Source: Octadecabacter arcticus 238
GTDB lineage: Bacteria; Pseudomonadota; Alphaproteobacteria; Rhodobacterales; Rhodobacteraceae
Assembly: GCF_000155735.2 (NCBI RefSeq)
Contig: NC_020908.1
Location: 2,361,001-2,425,000, forward strand
Length of the DNA: 64,000 nucleotides
Direction: 5' to 3'
Shown here: positions 1 to 9,004 of the stretch, one piece after another
Numbering within the stretch: the first letter of the stretch is position 1
Layout: every line of letters starts with the position of its first letter
The notes under the pieces: generated by a model
Databases searched by the model: none
What the model saw: only the letters and a program-made list of their open reading frames with translations
Told to the model about the DNA's origin: nothing
Position numbers and translations under genes: made by a program

Positions 1-1
1 T

Positions 2-76
2 CACGTTGACGCTGGCTACCACGTTGTTGGCATGAAGGCCGTCGATGCCCCCGATATGTCCCCGAATAAAGACTAA
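2..76 (+). CDS. C-terminal end of an unidentified protein (cut by left edge)
   Basis: An open frame enters from the left edge and ends at TAA 74-76. It gives 24 residues ending in DAPDMSPNKD. The codon choice resembles the neighbouring genes and the stop lies 24 bases before gpt, so it is probably the last part of the gene upstream of gpt. The fragment is too short to name a family. Confidence 0.5.
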   Translation, partial: HVDAGYHVVGMKAVDAPDMSPNKD

Positions 77-100
77 CAAAGACCAAACAAGGACGATGCC

Positions 101-631
101 ATGACCGCCAAAGACGAAAGCCGCCTGCCCCACGAAAAAGGTTTCCATATTTCATGGGATCAAATCCACCGCGACAGCCGCGCGCTTGCATGGCGCCTTG
201 ACGGTAAAGGTCCTGATGATGGGGCGTGGAAAGCCGTTGTTGCGATCACCCGTGGTGGCATGGCGCCTGCGATGATCGTGGCGCGCGAACTCGACATTCG
301 CACGGTCGATACAATTTCGGTCATCTCGTATTATTCCGGTGGCGGGGCAGCCGATCAACGACGCGAAGCCCGCGTGCTGAAATCCCCCGATGCCACGATG
401 ATGGGCGACGGAACTGGTATTCTTGTCATTGATGATTTGGTCGACAGCGGCAAAACCCTTGAACTGGTGCGCGCGCAATATCCAAAAGCACATTTCGCGA
501 CTGTCTATGCCAAACCCGAAGGTGAACCGCAGGTCGATACGTTCATCACCGGCGTGTCCCAAGACACATGGATTTTCTTCCCGTGGGACATGGCGCTGCA
601 ATACGTCGAACCGTATCGCGGCAAAGATTAG
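101..631 (+). CDS. gpt: xanthine phosphoribosyltransferase
   Basis: Purine salvage enzyme that transfers phosphoribose from PRPP to xanthine or guanine in the cytosol. The 176-residue product has a type I phosphoribosyltransferase fold, with the PRPP-binding loop [11 protein letters not shown] at residues 109-119 and the TRGG hydrophobic/PPi loop near residue 50. The length is slightly above the 150-160 residues of E. coli Gpt because of an N-terminal extension of about 10-15 residues, which is common in alphaproteobacterial versions. The start ATG at 101 follows a purine-rich AAGGACG. Substrate choice (xanthine versus guanine or hypoxanthine) is inferred from the family only. Confidence 0.85.
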   Translation: MTAKDESRLPHEKGFHISWDQIHRDSRALAWRLDGKGPDDGAWKAVVAITRGGMAPAMIVARELDIRTVDTISVISYYSGGGAADQRREARVLKSPDATMMGDGTGILVIDDLVDSGKTLELVRAQYPKAHFATVYAKPEGEPQVDTFITGVSQDTWIFFPWDMALQYVEPYRGKD

Positions 632-673
632 GCGCGCTTGAGCGAAACCGGCCCTTCGGGGAGAGTTTATCTG

Positions 674-709
674 GCCAAGATGAAGATGGGCTTTATTCTT
701 CATCTTGGC
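674..709. terminator. perfect 13-bp hairpin after gpt
   Basis: Arms 674-686 (GCCAAGATGAAGA) and 697-709 are exact reverse complements around a 10-base loop. It lies 43 bases after the gpt stop and 29 bases before the next start codon. It is not GC-rich and is followed only by TTTACA, so it is not a textbook rho-independent terminator. It could be an attenuator, an RNA-stabilising hairpin or a short intergenic repeat. Structure is certain; role is inferred. Confidence 0.5.
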
Positions 710-738
710 TTTACAACTCCCGCCGGAGGCTCCTGCAG

Positions 739-1917
739 ATGAGAAAAAATATGACCCTTCCCCGCACCGCCACGACATTCTCCCCACCAGTCATGGAGGC
801 GCGACGCTGGTTGGACGGCGTCGATTTTAGCACCCGCCCGCTTATTAATGTCAGTCAGGCCGCCCCTGTGGACCCGCCCCCTTTGGCGATGCGCGAGGCG
901 ATGGCGCGGATGATTATTGAAGACGATACGACCCATTTATATGGCCCTGTCCTCGGCCTGCCTGACTTGCGCGCAGAAGTCGCGGCGCAGTGGTCGCGGG
1001 CTTATGGTGGGACAATCACACCCCACAACGTGGCGATCACGTCTGGCTGCAATCAGGCGTTTGCGGCGGCAATTTCCACACTCTGCGGTGAGGGCGATGA
1101 GGTTATTCTCCCCGTGCCGTATTATTTCAACCACCGCATGTGGCTCGATATGGCGGGCGTCACAACCGTGCCTCTTGCCGCACCCAATGGCTTAATCTCC
1201 AGCGCAAAAGATGCCGCAGCACTGATCACCGACAAAACCCGCGCAATCGCGCTGGTCACACCGAATAACCCGGGCGGCGTCGAATATCCGGCTGAAACGG
1301 TGCAAGCCTTCGCAGACCTCGCGCGCGGGCGCGGCATTGCGCTGATCATTGACGAAACCTACCGCGATTTTGACAGCCGGACAGGCGCACCGCATCAGTT
1401 GTTCGGCGACCCGAACTGGGACGACACATTGATCCAGCTTTACTCGTTCTCAAAGGCATATCGATTGACGGGCCACCGTGTCGGTGCCTTGATCGCGTCT
1501 TCTGAACGTTTGGCCGAAGTGGAAAAGTTCCTCGACACGGTCACGATCTGCCCCAACCAATTGGGCCAACACGCCGCCCTTTGGGGCATGCGCAACTTGC
1601 GCGATTGGCTGGCGGGGGAACGCCGCGAGATACTGGACCGGCGCGCTGCGATTGAGGATCAATTTCCACGTCTTGCGGCAAAAGGCTGGGAACTGGAGGG
1701 CTGCGGCGCCTATTTTGCCTATCTGAAGCATCCGTTTGATATGGCGTCGGATGCGCTGGCACAGGACCTTGTGAAACAGGCAGGCGTTCTCACCCTACCG
1801 GGTACGATGTTTATGCCCGATAATGGTGGCCAACAGCACCTTCGCATCGCCTTTGCCAACGTGGATCGCGCTGGGATAATGGCATTGTTTGACCGTCTGG
1901 TGGCCTATCAGCCTTAA
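739..1917 (+). CDS. PLP-dependent aminotransferase, class I/II
   Basis: Fold-type I aminotransferase of 392 residues. The PLP-binding lysine is K239 in the motif SFSKAYRLTGHRVG. NNPGG, which positions the cofactor, lies near residue 175, and the DETYRDF motif with the pyridine-contacting Asp follows. The frame is open further upstream to 568, inside gpt, but ATG 739 is the better start because GGAGG precedes it at about 10 bases and upstream extension would overlap gpt. Substrate cannot be told from sequence; aspartate/aromatic or alanine-type donors are all possible. It follows gpt in the same direction behind a strong hairpin, so it may have its own transcript. Confidence 0.85.
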   Translation: MRKNMTLPRTATTFSPPVMEARRWLDGVDFSTRPLINVSQAAPVDPPPLAMREAMARMIIEDDTTHLYGPVLGLPDLRAEVAAQWSRAYGGTITPHNVAITSGCNQAFAAAISTLCGEGDEVILPVPYYFNHRMWLDMAGVTTVPLAAPNGLISSAKDAAALITDKTRAIALVTPNNPGGVEYPAETVQAFADLARGRGIALIIDETYRDFDSRTGAPHQLFGDPNWDDTLIQLYSFSKAYRLTGHRVGALIASSERLAEVEKFLDTVTICPNQLGQHAALWGMRNLRDWLAGERREILDRRAAIEDQFPRLAAKGWELEGCGAYFAYLKHPFDMASDALAQDLVKQAGVLTLPGTMFMPDNGGQQHLRIAFANVDRAGIMALFDRLVAYQP

Positions 1918-1995
1918 GTCCGCTTGCACCCTGCCCACCGCGCGCCTATTCAGTTGCAAACGTGAATTCTGACTTATTATTTGGGCGATTGCATC

Positions 1996-3840
1996 ATGAC
2001 CAAGGGCAAAACGAAAAACTTCTTCGTGTGGATCATACTGGGCCTGCTTTTTGTGGGACTGATGGGCTTTGGCGCATCCGGTCTGTCGGGCAACCTGCAA
2101 TCCATTGGGGCGGTGGGCGATAAAACCCTGTCCGCGCAACGCTATTACCAAGAATTGCAAACCCAGATCAGACTTCGAAGCGCGCAAGAAGGCCGCACAA
2201 TTTCCTTCCCCGAAGCTCAGGACGCACAAGTTCCTAGTCGGGCGTTGCAGATCGTCGTGGCCGAACGCAGCTTGGACAACGAAGCCGCAATTCTTGGTCT
2301 GTCGGTGGGCGACCGCGTCATCAGCGAGCAGGTTCTGGCAGACCCGAACTTTCGCGGCTTCGAGGGCACCTTTGATCGCACAACCTACCGCGAAACGCTG
2401 TCTCGGTCCGGTATGAACGTGCGTGAATATGAAACCGACCTGCGTGAGGGCGCTGCGCGTGCCTTGCTGCAAGGTGCTGTCTTTACCGGCGTCCCCGATC
2501 CGTCCGTGTTCGGTGAGGTGGTTGCGCAGTTTATTCGCGAAGGGCGCACATTTACATGGGCTGCGCTGAATGCCGCTGACGTCGACATCACCCTGCCAGA
2601 GCCGAGCGAAGATGATTTGCAAGCGCACTACGACGCCAACCCAAATCTTTACACCAGTTTGGAAACCCGCGAATTGCGCTTTGCGTGGATCGTTCCGTCG
2701 ATGATTCAGGATGACATGCCTGTGGACGAAGAAGAACTGCGCCTAGAATATGACGAGCGCATTGACGAATTCGTACAGGCGGAACGCCGTCTGATTGAAC
2801 GCTTGGTTTTCGCCAATGACGAAGCCGCACAAACCGCACTGGATGCGATCAACGCCGGCGACACCACGTTCCCGCAATTGGTGGCCGATCGCGGCCTCAG
2901 CCTTGACGATGTCGACGGTGGCGATGTCAGTCTGGCCCAATTGGGCGCAGCAGGAGAGGCCGTGTTCGCATCTGAAACCGGTGGTGTGTCCGGCCCGTTC
3001 CCAACCGATCTTGGCCCTGCATTGTTCCGGATGAACGCGGTTCTTGCAGCGCAAAACACGACTTTTGAGCAAGCCCTGCCCGCGCTGCGCGAAACCCAGT
3101 CGGCAGCGCGCGCGCAGCGTTTGATCGAAGACCAGATCGATCCGATCACCAACCTGTTGGCCGGTGGCGCATCTTTGGACAACTTGGTCGCGCAAACCGA
3201 TATGGTGCTGGGCGAACTCGACTTTACCAGCCTCACCACCGATGATATCGCCGCCTACGCCGCCTTTCGTGATGTGGCCGCAACGCAAGACGTCGGGGAC
3301 TTTCCGGAACTGGCAGAACTTGATGACGGCGGCTTGTTTGCCGTTGATGTGATCGACGTGCGCCCACCTGCCCTGATCCCGCTGGATGACATTCGCGACC
3401 AAGTTGTTGCGGGCTGGGAAGCCCAAGAAACCGCCGCAGCGGTCATTGCCGCCGCCGAAGCTAAGCAGGCACAACTCATGTCTGCGGTGCAGGATTTCGC
3501 ATTCCTTGACCTGAACGCGATCCAGGAAAACAACATCACACGGCGCGGCTTTATCAATGGCACGCCGCCTACGTTCCTCAGGGATGTGTTTGAAATGGAA
3601 ATCGGCAACGTGCGCGTGCTGCCGACAGAGAACGGCGCGATCATTGTGCGGCTTGACGCGATCACCGCCGCCGACTCGTCCGACGAAGCCTACACAGCTG
3701 AAGTCGCGTCCGTCGCTGAATCAGCAGGTGAAGGCATCGCGCAGGACATCTACGAGTTGTACAGCCGAACCGTGCAGTTGCGAACCGATGTGCAAGTCAA
3801 CGAACAGGCGCGCAACGCTGTTCACACAAACTTCCGCTAG
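1996..3840 (+). CDS. membrane-anchored peptidylprolyl isomerase, PpiD/SurA-N type
   Basis: Periplasmic folding factor of 614 residues. A short cytoplasmic lysine-rich start (MTKGKTKN) is followed by one transmembrane helix at about residues 9-28, then a SurA_N-like helical domain and a parvulin-type PPIase region in the middle third, as in PpiD. The parvulin core is weakly conserved, which is usual for PpiD. ATG 1996 places the positive charges directly before the helix; an upstream TTG at 1981 is in frame but less likely. The stop is followed after 3 bases by trpE, so the two genes are probably co-transcribed; this order is typical of Rhodobacterales. Confidence 0.8.
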   Translation: MTKGKTKNFFVWIILGLLFVGLMGFGASGLSGNLQSIGAVGDKTLSAQRYYQELQTQIRLRSAQEGRTISFPEAQDAQVPSRALQIVVAERSLDNEAAILGLSVGDRVISEQVLADPNFRGFEGTFDRTTYRETLSRSGMNVREYETDLREGAARALLQGAVFTGVPDPSVFGEVVAQFIREGRTFTWAALNAADVDITLPEPSEDDLQAHYDANPNLYTSLETRELRFAWIVPSMIQDDMPVDEEELRLEYDERIDEFVQAERRLIERLVFANDEAAQTALDAINAGDTTFPQLVADRGLSLDDVDGGDVSLAQLGAAGEAVFASETGGVSGPFPTDLGPALFRMNAVLAAQNTTFEQALPALRETQSAARAQRLIEDQIDPITNLLAGGASLDNLVAQTDMVLGELDFTSLTTDDIAAYAAFRDVAATQDVGDFPELAELDDGGLFAVDVIDVRPPALIPLDDIRDQVVAGWEAQETAAAVIAAAEAKQAQLMSAVQDFAFLDLNAIQENNITRRGFINGTPPTFLRDVFEMEIGNVRVLPTENGAIIVRLDAITAADSSDEAYTAEVASVAESAGEGIAQDIYELYSRTVQLRTDVQVNEQARNAVHTNFR

Positions 3841-3843
3841 ATC

Positions 3844-5346
3844 ATGACACCCGATTTTGACACTTTCAGCGCGGGATATGACGCGGGTGAAAACCAGATC
3901 GTCTACACCCGTCTGACCGCCGATCTCGACACGCCTGTGTCGCTGATGCTGAAACTCACCGCAGCTGGCAAACACGCGTTTTTGCTGGAATCTGTGACGG
4001 GCGGCGAAATTCGGGGTCGCTATTCTATTGTTGGGATGAAGCCGGATCTGATTTGGGACTGCAACGGCACGCAAAGCCGCATCAACCGCGACGCACGCTT
4101 TGACGAAGACGGATTTATCGATCAGTCCGGTGATCCCCTCGATAATCTTCGCAGCCTGATCGCGGAAAGCCAGATTGATCTGCCTGCTGATCTTCCAGCC
4201 GCCAGTGCGGGCCTGTTTGGCTACCTCGGCTATGATATGATCCGGCTGGTTGAACACCTGCCCGATGTAAACCCCGACCCGCTTGGCTTGCCCGACGCTG
4301 TGATGTTGCGCCCCTCTGTTGTGGCCGTGCTGGACGGTGTAAAAGGCGAAGTCATCCTCGTGGCGCCTGCCTATGCGACCTCCGGCCTCACGGCCAAAGC
4401 CGCCTATGCGCAAGCCGCTGAACGGGTGATGGACGCGCAGCGCGCGCTGGAATTGCCCGTGCCATTAACCGAACGCACCTTGGGCAGTGCAGTCGACGTC
4501 CCCGACCCCGTGTCGAACTTTACCAAATCGGGCTATATGGACGCCGTTGAAAAGGCCAAAGACTACATCCGTGCGGGCGATATTTTCCAATGTGTGCCGT
4601 CGCAACGCTGGACACAAACCTACAGTGAACCGCCCTTTGCATTGTATCGTTCCTTGCGCCGCACCAACCCGTCACCGTTCATGTTCTATTTCAACTACGG
4701 CGATTATCAGGTCATCGGTGCCAGCCCTGAAATTCTGGTCCGCGTGTTCGGCTCGGAAGTCACGATTCGCCCGATCGCGGGCACCCGCCCCCGCGGCGCC
4801 ACACCAGAGGAAGACAACGCGTTTGAAGCTGATTTACTAGCCGACCAAAAAGAGCTTGCCGAACATTTGATGTTGCTTGATCTTGGCCGCAACGACACTG
4901 GCAAGGTCTGCAAGATCGGCACAGTGCGCCCGACGGAACAATTCATCGTCGAACGCTACAGCCACGTCATGCACATCGTATCAAACGTCGTGGGCGAGTT
5001 GGCCGACGATCAAGACGCGCTGTCAGCGTTTTTTGCTGGTATGCCCGCAGGGACTGTCTCGGGCGCGCCCAAAGTCCGAGCGATGGAAATCATTGACGAG
5101 TTGGAACCGGAAAAGCGTGGGCTTTACGGCGGCGGTTGTGGCTACTTTTCAGCGAACGGTGACATGGACATGTGCATCGCGCTGCGTACTGCCGTGCTGA
5201 AGGGTGACCAGCTTTATATCCAAGCGGGCGGCGGCGTTGTCTATGACAGCGACCCAGAGGCCGAATATATGGAAACCGTGCACAAATCGAACGCCATTCG
5301 CCGCGCCGCTGCCGACGCGACGATGTTCAGGTCAGGCAATTCATAG
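3844..5346 (+). CDS. trpE: anthranilate synthase component I
   Basis: Catalyses chorismate plus ammonia to anthranilate in tryptophan synthesis and receives ammonia from the TrpG subunit encoded at 7062-7655. The 500-residue length is full for the family. The N-terminal tryptophan-feedback motif LLES is present at residues 47-50, with a serine 11 residues later, so the enzyme is expected to be feedback-inhibited. The C-terminal chorismate-binding domain shows the family signatures IAGTRPRGATPEED and the GAPKVRAMEI stretch. It starts 3 bases after the PPIase gene. It is separated from trpG-trpD by a gene on the opposite strand. Confidence 0.95.
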   Translation: MTPDFDTFSAGYDAGENQIVYTRLTADLDTPVSLMLKLTAAGKHAFLLESVTGGEIRGRYSIVGMKPDLIWDCNGTQSRINRDARFDEDGFIDQSGDPLDNLRSLIAESQIDLPADLPAASAGLFGYLGYDMIRLVEHLPDVNPDPLGLPDAVMLRPSVVAVLDGVKGEVILVAPAYATSGLTAKAAYAQAAERVMDAQRALELPVPLTERTLGSAVDVPDPVSNFTKSGYMDAVEKAKDYIRAGDIFQCVPSQRWTQTYSEPPFALYRSLRRTNPSPFMFYFNYGDYQVIGASPEILVRVFGSEVTIRPIAGTRPRGATPEEDNAFEADLLADQKELAEHLMLLDLGRNDTGKVCKIGTVRPTEQFIVERYSHVMHIVSNVVGELADDQDALSAFFAGMPAGTVSGAPKVRAMEIIDELEPEKRGLYGGGCGYFSANGDMDMCIALRTAVLKGDQLYIQAGGGVVYDSDPEAEYMETVHKSNAIRRAAADATMFRSGNS

Positions 5347-5405
5347 CGCGAATTGTGCCGCATTGACTTTTATCGCCGCACAATATCTGCCACCCGTTTT
5401 TGCCG

Positions 5406-6893
5406 CTACTGTGCGCGCAAGACCGCGCTGAGCGGCACAATGGCAATTTGGTCATCTTGGCTGGTCGATCCCCAAAGGATCAACGCCGAAATCGTGTCGG
5501 GGCGCATACGACCCACCAGCACGACACCACTTTCCTGACGGGTACGAAACGCAGCTTGATCCACAAAGCGGCGCACTACCCGCGCGTCCTGATCATCATC
5601 GTCCAGATCTGTGTAGACCACTGCCGCAGGCACGCCCGCCTGTTCAGCGGCACGTACCGCCATGTTCAATCCTTGGCTCATGGTCACGAAACCGCGCCCT
5701 TGCGAGGCCAGAACATTCATCACCTGATCAGTCACAGCGCGGTGCGTCTGTAAACCACCGTTACCAATATCAAGCACCGCAATCGTTTCTGGCAAGGTGC
5801 TAAAAACGCTCTCGAATGTGATTTCTACATCACTTGGCACCGCGCCCTCTGGCAGCTTGGCCAATACCGCGACCTCAAAGCCGTCGTCGCGGTAGCGCGC
5901 CATCAATGCCGAAGCATTTTCCTGCAGTGGATCCAGCGCGATTGTCACCGGAAATGCCAAACCCGCCAATGCGGCTGCTGCAGCCGACATAGACCCGTCA
6001 TCAATCAAAACAATCGACATCAGCGGCTTTGATCCGTCGTCGCCCGACGTCGCAGCAAAATCCAACAGCGCATTGATCTGCGCCGTGGTCTCGGTCTCTT
6101 CGGGCGCGGCCACGGCATCGCCAGTGGGTCGTCGCACGGTCACACCCGTTGCGCGCTCAGCCAGCAACGTGTTTTCGCCGCCCTGCAACTGAAGGCGCGG
6201 TATCGCAGGCGCGTCCTCACTCTGGGTTCCAGAGGCCAAAACCTCATCCGCAGGTTGGTCTGTCGGGGCGTCTTCAATCCCCTCAGGCGCTGCGCCCAAA
6301 TCCACCACAAACGTGTCCTCGGATGGCGGCACCGCAACGTCCGAAACCGCAGGGTCGTCCGCTATAATTTCACTTTCGTCCACTTCCGGTTCAACGACGA
6401 CGGTCGGCTGGGCGGGTGTGGTCAAAATGGTCAAATCCGCCTCGTTCACTGGCGTTTGTGGCGCCAATGACTGCGGGTTGGGCAACACCGGATCAACGGG
6501 CTGGGCCAGCAAAATAACAGCTTCGGAGGCATTCGGCGCGGTCATCACTCCTTCAATTGACAAAACCTCGGGCTCATCAAGCGGGTCAGTGTCCGCGCGC
6601 GGCGCTTGGGCTTCCGGCGCTGAGGGTTGCGGCGCACCTGGCTCTACAATCGCCGCCTCACCGTCGGGCAAATCCGGTGCCTGTGGTTCTTGGATGGAGA
6701 GACTGCCCACCGGTGTAGTCAGATTGCTCGTCTCATCTGCATCTACCGCAACGGGCTCTGCTATCGGGGCGTCAATCAATGGTGGCGCGGGGGGTGTCAG
6801 CCCTGCGGGCAGCTCGCTCATTATGGATGCTGCACCCAAGCCCAATGCGGACACCAAGCCGCCCGTCAATATCCCACCTATCATTCCGCGCAT
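5406..6893 (-). CDS. divergent polysaccharide deacetylase family protein (YibQ/DUF610-like)
   Basis: Predicted envelope protein of 495 residues. An N-terminal hydrophobic segment at about residues 5-25 suggests a signal or anchor. A long Pro/Ala/Asp/Glu-rich linker follows to about residue 240, then a C-terminal NodB-fold domain of the divergent polysaccharide deacetylase family (VLIDDGSM, IALDPL, TVAVLDIGNGGLQTH-like features). The family lacks a firmly established reaction; in enterobacteria it sits next to EnvC, which suggests a cell-wall role. It is convergent with trpE (59-base gap) and divergent from trpG. The acidic low-complexity linker is common in Rhodobacteraceae homologues. Confidence 0.75.
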   Translation of the reverse strand: MRGMIGGILTGGLVSALGLGAASIMSELPAGLTPPAPPLIDAPIAEPVAVDADETSNLTTPVGSLSIQEPQAPDLPDGEAAIVEPGAPQPSAPEAQAPRADTDPLDEPEVLSIEGVMTAPNASEAVILLAQPVDPVLPNPQSLAPQTPVNEADLTILTTPAQPTVVVEPEVDESEIIADDPAVSDVAVPPSEDTFVVDLGAAPEGIEDAPTDQPADEVLASGTQSEDAPAIPRLQLQGGENTLLAERATGVTVRRPTGDAVAAPEETETTAQINALLDFAATSGDDGSKPLMSIVLIDDGSMSAAAAALAGLAFPVTIALDPLQENASALMARYRDDGFEVAVLAKLPEGAVPSDVEITFESVFSTLPETIAVLDIGNGGLQTHRAVTDQVMNVLASQGRGFVTMSQGLNMAVRAAEQAGVPAAVVYTDLDDDDQDARVVRRFVDQAAFRTRQESGVVLVGRMRPDTISALILWGSTSQDDQIAIVPLSAVLRAQ

Positions 6894-7061
6894 ATGCTCG
6901 TCGCCTCTTTTGTCGGTCCCAATTGGCCTCTTATGGGCCGGTTTGGGGTGTAATGCAGGTCTTGACGCAACTTGCGCTCCAGCCCATGTATGGACACACT
7001 ATACAAGGGGCCACGGCATGAAAGTAGCCCCAATTTAACCCATCCCAAAGGTGGCAATTCC

Positions 7062-7655
7062 ATGCTTCTTCTGATCGATAACTATGACAGCTTCACCTAC
7101 AATCTGGTGCATTATTTCGGCGAACTTGGCGCGGATGTTGTCGTTCGCCGCAATGACGCGATTGACGTTGAAACGGCAATGGGCATGGGGGCGTCCGGCA
7201 TTGTGCTGTCGCCTGGTCCCTGCGATCCGGCGCAGGCTGGCATCTGTCTGGCCCTGACCAAAGCCGCCGCCGAAACAAAGACCCCGCTGATGGGCGTGTG
7301 CCTTGGTCATCAAACCATTGGCGAAGCCTTCGGCGGCAAGGTTATTCGCTGCCATGAAATCGTCCATGGCAAAATGGGCACCATGCATCACAACGGCAAA
7401 TCGGTGTTCAAGGGTCTGCCCACCCCGTTTGAGGCGACGCGTTATCATTCCCTCACGGTTGAACGCGAAACGCTTCCCGATTGCCTCGAGATCACCGCCG
7501 AGCTGAGCGATGGGACGATCATGGGCCTGCAACACCGCGACTTGCCAATCCACGGCGTGCAATTTCACCCCGAAAGCATCAAATCCGAACACGGCCACGC
7601 TATGCTGCAAAACTTCCTAGATGTAATGCCCTCAAAGTCGAAAGTCCCAGCATGA
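7062..7655 (+). CDS. trpG: anthranilate synthase component II (glutamine amidotransferase)
   Basis: Class I glutamine amidotransferase of 197 residues that releases ammonia for TrpE. The triad is visible: nucleophile C80 in GVCLGHQ, H169 and E171 in QFHPES. The oxyanion motif SPGPCDP lies at 50-56. ATG 7062 is preceded by AAAGGTGG at a good distance, and the ATG gives the canonical [11 protein letters not shown] start; the longer open frame to 6972 has no support. The TGA overlaps the ATG of trpD (ATGA), so translation is coupled. No tryptophan-rich leader peptide was found in the 168-base upstream region. Confidence 0.95.
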   Translation: MLLLIDNYDSFTYNLVHYFGELGADVVVRRNDAIDVETAMGMGASGIVLSPGPCDPAQAGICLALTKAAAETKTPLMGVCLGHQTIGEAFGGKVIRCHEIVHGKMGTMHHNGKSVFKGLPTPFEATRYHSLTVERETLPDCLEITAELSDGTIMGLQHRDLPIHGVQFHPESIKSEHGHAMLQNFLDVMPSKSKVPA

Positions 7656-8665
7656 GCGATATGATGAAGCCCCTGATCTACGCCGCATCCGAAGGCCCGC
7701 TCAGCCGTGCACAGGCAGAAATGGCCTTCGACGCCCTGTTTGAAGGTAGCGCGACACCCTCACAAATCGGCGGACTGCTGATGGCGATGCGCGCGCGCGG
7801 CGAATCTGTGGCAGAATACGCAGCAGCCGCCTCGGTCATGCGCGCGCGCTGCGTCCCCGTCAAAGCCCCAATCGGTGCGATGGACATTGTTGGCACTGGC
7901 GGCGACGGCAAAGGCACGCTCAATATTTCAACCGCCACCGCCTTTGTGGTCGCGGGTGCGGGCGTGCCCGTCGCCAAGCACGGCAACCGCAATCTGTCCT
8001 CGCTGTCAGGTGCTGCAGATGCGCTCGGGGAAATGGGCGTCAATGTCATGGTCGGCGCGGACGTGGTCGAACGCTGCATCAGCGAGGCCGGTATCGGCTT
8101 TATGATGGCCCCAATGCATCATCCAGCCATCAAACACGTGATGCCGACCCGTCAGGAACTGGGCTGCAAAACGATTTTCAATATCCTCGGCCCGCTGACC
8201 AATCCTGCAGGCGTCAAACGCCAACTGACAGGGGCCTTCGCCATTGATTTGATCTTCCCGATGGCAGAAACCCTCAAAGACCTCGGGACCGAAGCCGCAT
8301 GGTTGGTCCACGGCTCAGACGGTACCGACGAAATCACGATCTGCGGCACAACGTCTGTGGCGGCCCTGTCGCAGGGGATGATCACGGCGCGCGAAGTCCA
8401 TCCCGAAGACGCAGGCCTGCCTGTGCATCCGTTCCATTCCATCTTAGGCGGATCACCCGCAGACAACGCCAAGGCCTTCCGCGCCCTGCTGGACGGTGAA
8501 GCCTCCGCTTACCGCGACGCGGTGTTGCTCAACGCCTCCGCTGCATTGCTGGTGGCAGGCAAGGTCGAAGGCCTCAAAGCTGGCGTGGAAATGGCCAAGG
8601 AAAGCATCGACAGCGGCGGCGCCAAAACAGCCCTGCAAACCTTGGCCAAAATCACCCAAGGCTAA
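7652..8665 (+). CDS. trpD: anthranilate phosphoribosyltransferase
   Basis: Joins anthranilate to PRPP in the second tryptophan-specific step. The 337-residue product carries the PRPP motif GTGGDG at residues 81-86 and the KHGNR anthranilate/PRPP motif near residue 108. Its start overlaps trpG by four bases. In most Rhodobacterales the next gene is trpC, followed by moaC and moeA. Here the coding DNA stops and transposase debris begins 30-100 bases later, so the usual trpGDC order is broken at this point. The gene itself is intact. Confidence 0.95.
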   Translation: MSDMMKPLIYAASEGPLSRAQAEMAFDALFEGSATPSQIGGLLMAMRARGESVAEYAAAASVMRARCVPVKAPIGAMDIVGTGGDGKGTLNISTATAFVVAGAGVPVAKHGNRNLSSLSGAADALGEMGVNVMVGADVVERCISEAGIGFMMAPMHHPAIKHVMPTRQELGCKTIFNILGPLTNPAGVKRQLTGAFAIDLIFPMAETLKDLGTEAAWLVHGSDGTDEITICGTTSVAALSQGMITAREVHPEDAGLPVHPFHSILGGSPADNAKAFRALLDGEASAYRDAVLLNASAALLVAGKVEGLKAGVEMAKESIDSGGAKTALQTLAKITQG

Positions 8666-8690
8666 ACTCACCTCACCCTGCCTCGCGTCT

Positions 8691-8730
8691 TTGCATCAAA
8701 AGTATCCCGGGGCGCAAAGCGGGGTCAGCG
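8691..8730. repeat. intergenic TATCCCGGGG repeat, copy 1
   Basis: The segment TTGCATCAAAAGTATCCCGG and the following GGGG...GTCAGCG resemble a second copy at 32564-32613 and more weakly a third at 21670-21693. All three lie just downstream of a coding region. Similar GC-rich intergenic segments are frequent in Roseobacter genomes, which is general knowledge and was not searched here. The role is unknown; a processing or termination site is possible. Confidence 0.45.
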
Positions 8731-8739
8731 TTTATAAAT

Positions 8740-9004
8740 GCGTTACCTTTCGGTGGCGGTCTCAGCCGATCGACGCAACACACTCGGCGAACGTCTCTGC
8801 TGGCGTCCGATCCGCGTTGCCAAGGCGACTGCGGGTCGCAGAAGTAGACGTCAACATTGGTTGCCAATGTGAAGCACGGAGGGTCTTCCAGCCGCCAGTT
8901 TTCTGCTTGTCGGCATTGCCGATCTCCTTCAACGTCTCACCGTAAGAATGGAGCTTATCGTTGACGAAGATATGAGGGCGGCCACGCCGCTTCATTGATT
9001 TCTT
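8740..9004 (-). pseudogene. mosaic of transposase remnants (IS6-like plus IS30-like)
   Basis: Reading leftward from 9004, the minus strand encodes KKSMKRRGRPHIFVNDKL, then HSYGETLKEIGNADKQKTGG, which matches the middle of IS6/IS26-type DDE transposases. The match stops near 8885. Immediately after, in another frame (about 8806-8866), comes VYFCDPQSPWQRGS, the conserved C-terminal block of IS30-family transposases, which also breaks off. The last part (about 8762-8805) can be read as PAETFAECVASIG but I cannot assign it. None of the pieces is functional. The IS6-like piece is cut at 9004 by the left end of the IS66 element. Confidence 0.65.

Noticed and set aside
1795..2628. 277-codon minus-strand frame opposite the PPIase gene
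   Set aside because: It is the antisense of a well-supported gene, has no known motif and no ribosome site, and spans the end of the aminotransferase gene.
6313..7038. 241-codon plus-strand frame opposite the deacetylase gene
   Set aside because: Ser/Gly/Ala-rich translation of the antisense of a low-complexity linker; no start signal.
6894..7061. Tryptophan attenuator before trpG
   Set aside because: No leader peptide with tandem Trp codons; the only short frame (from about 6986) has no Trp, and the stem near 7001-7025 is weak.
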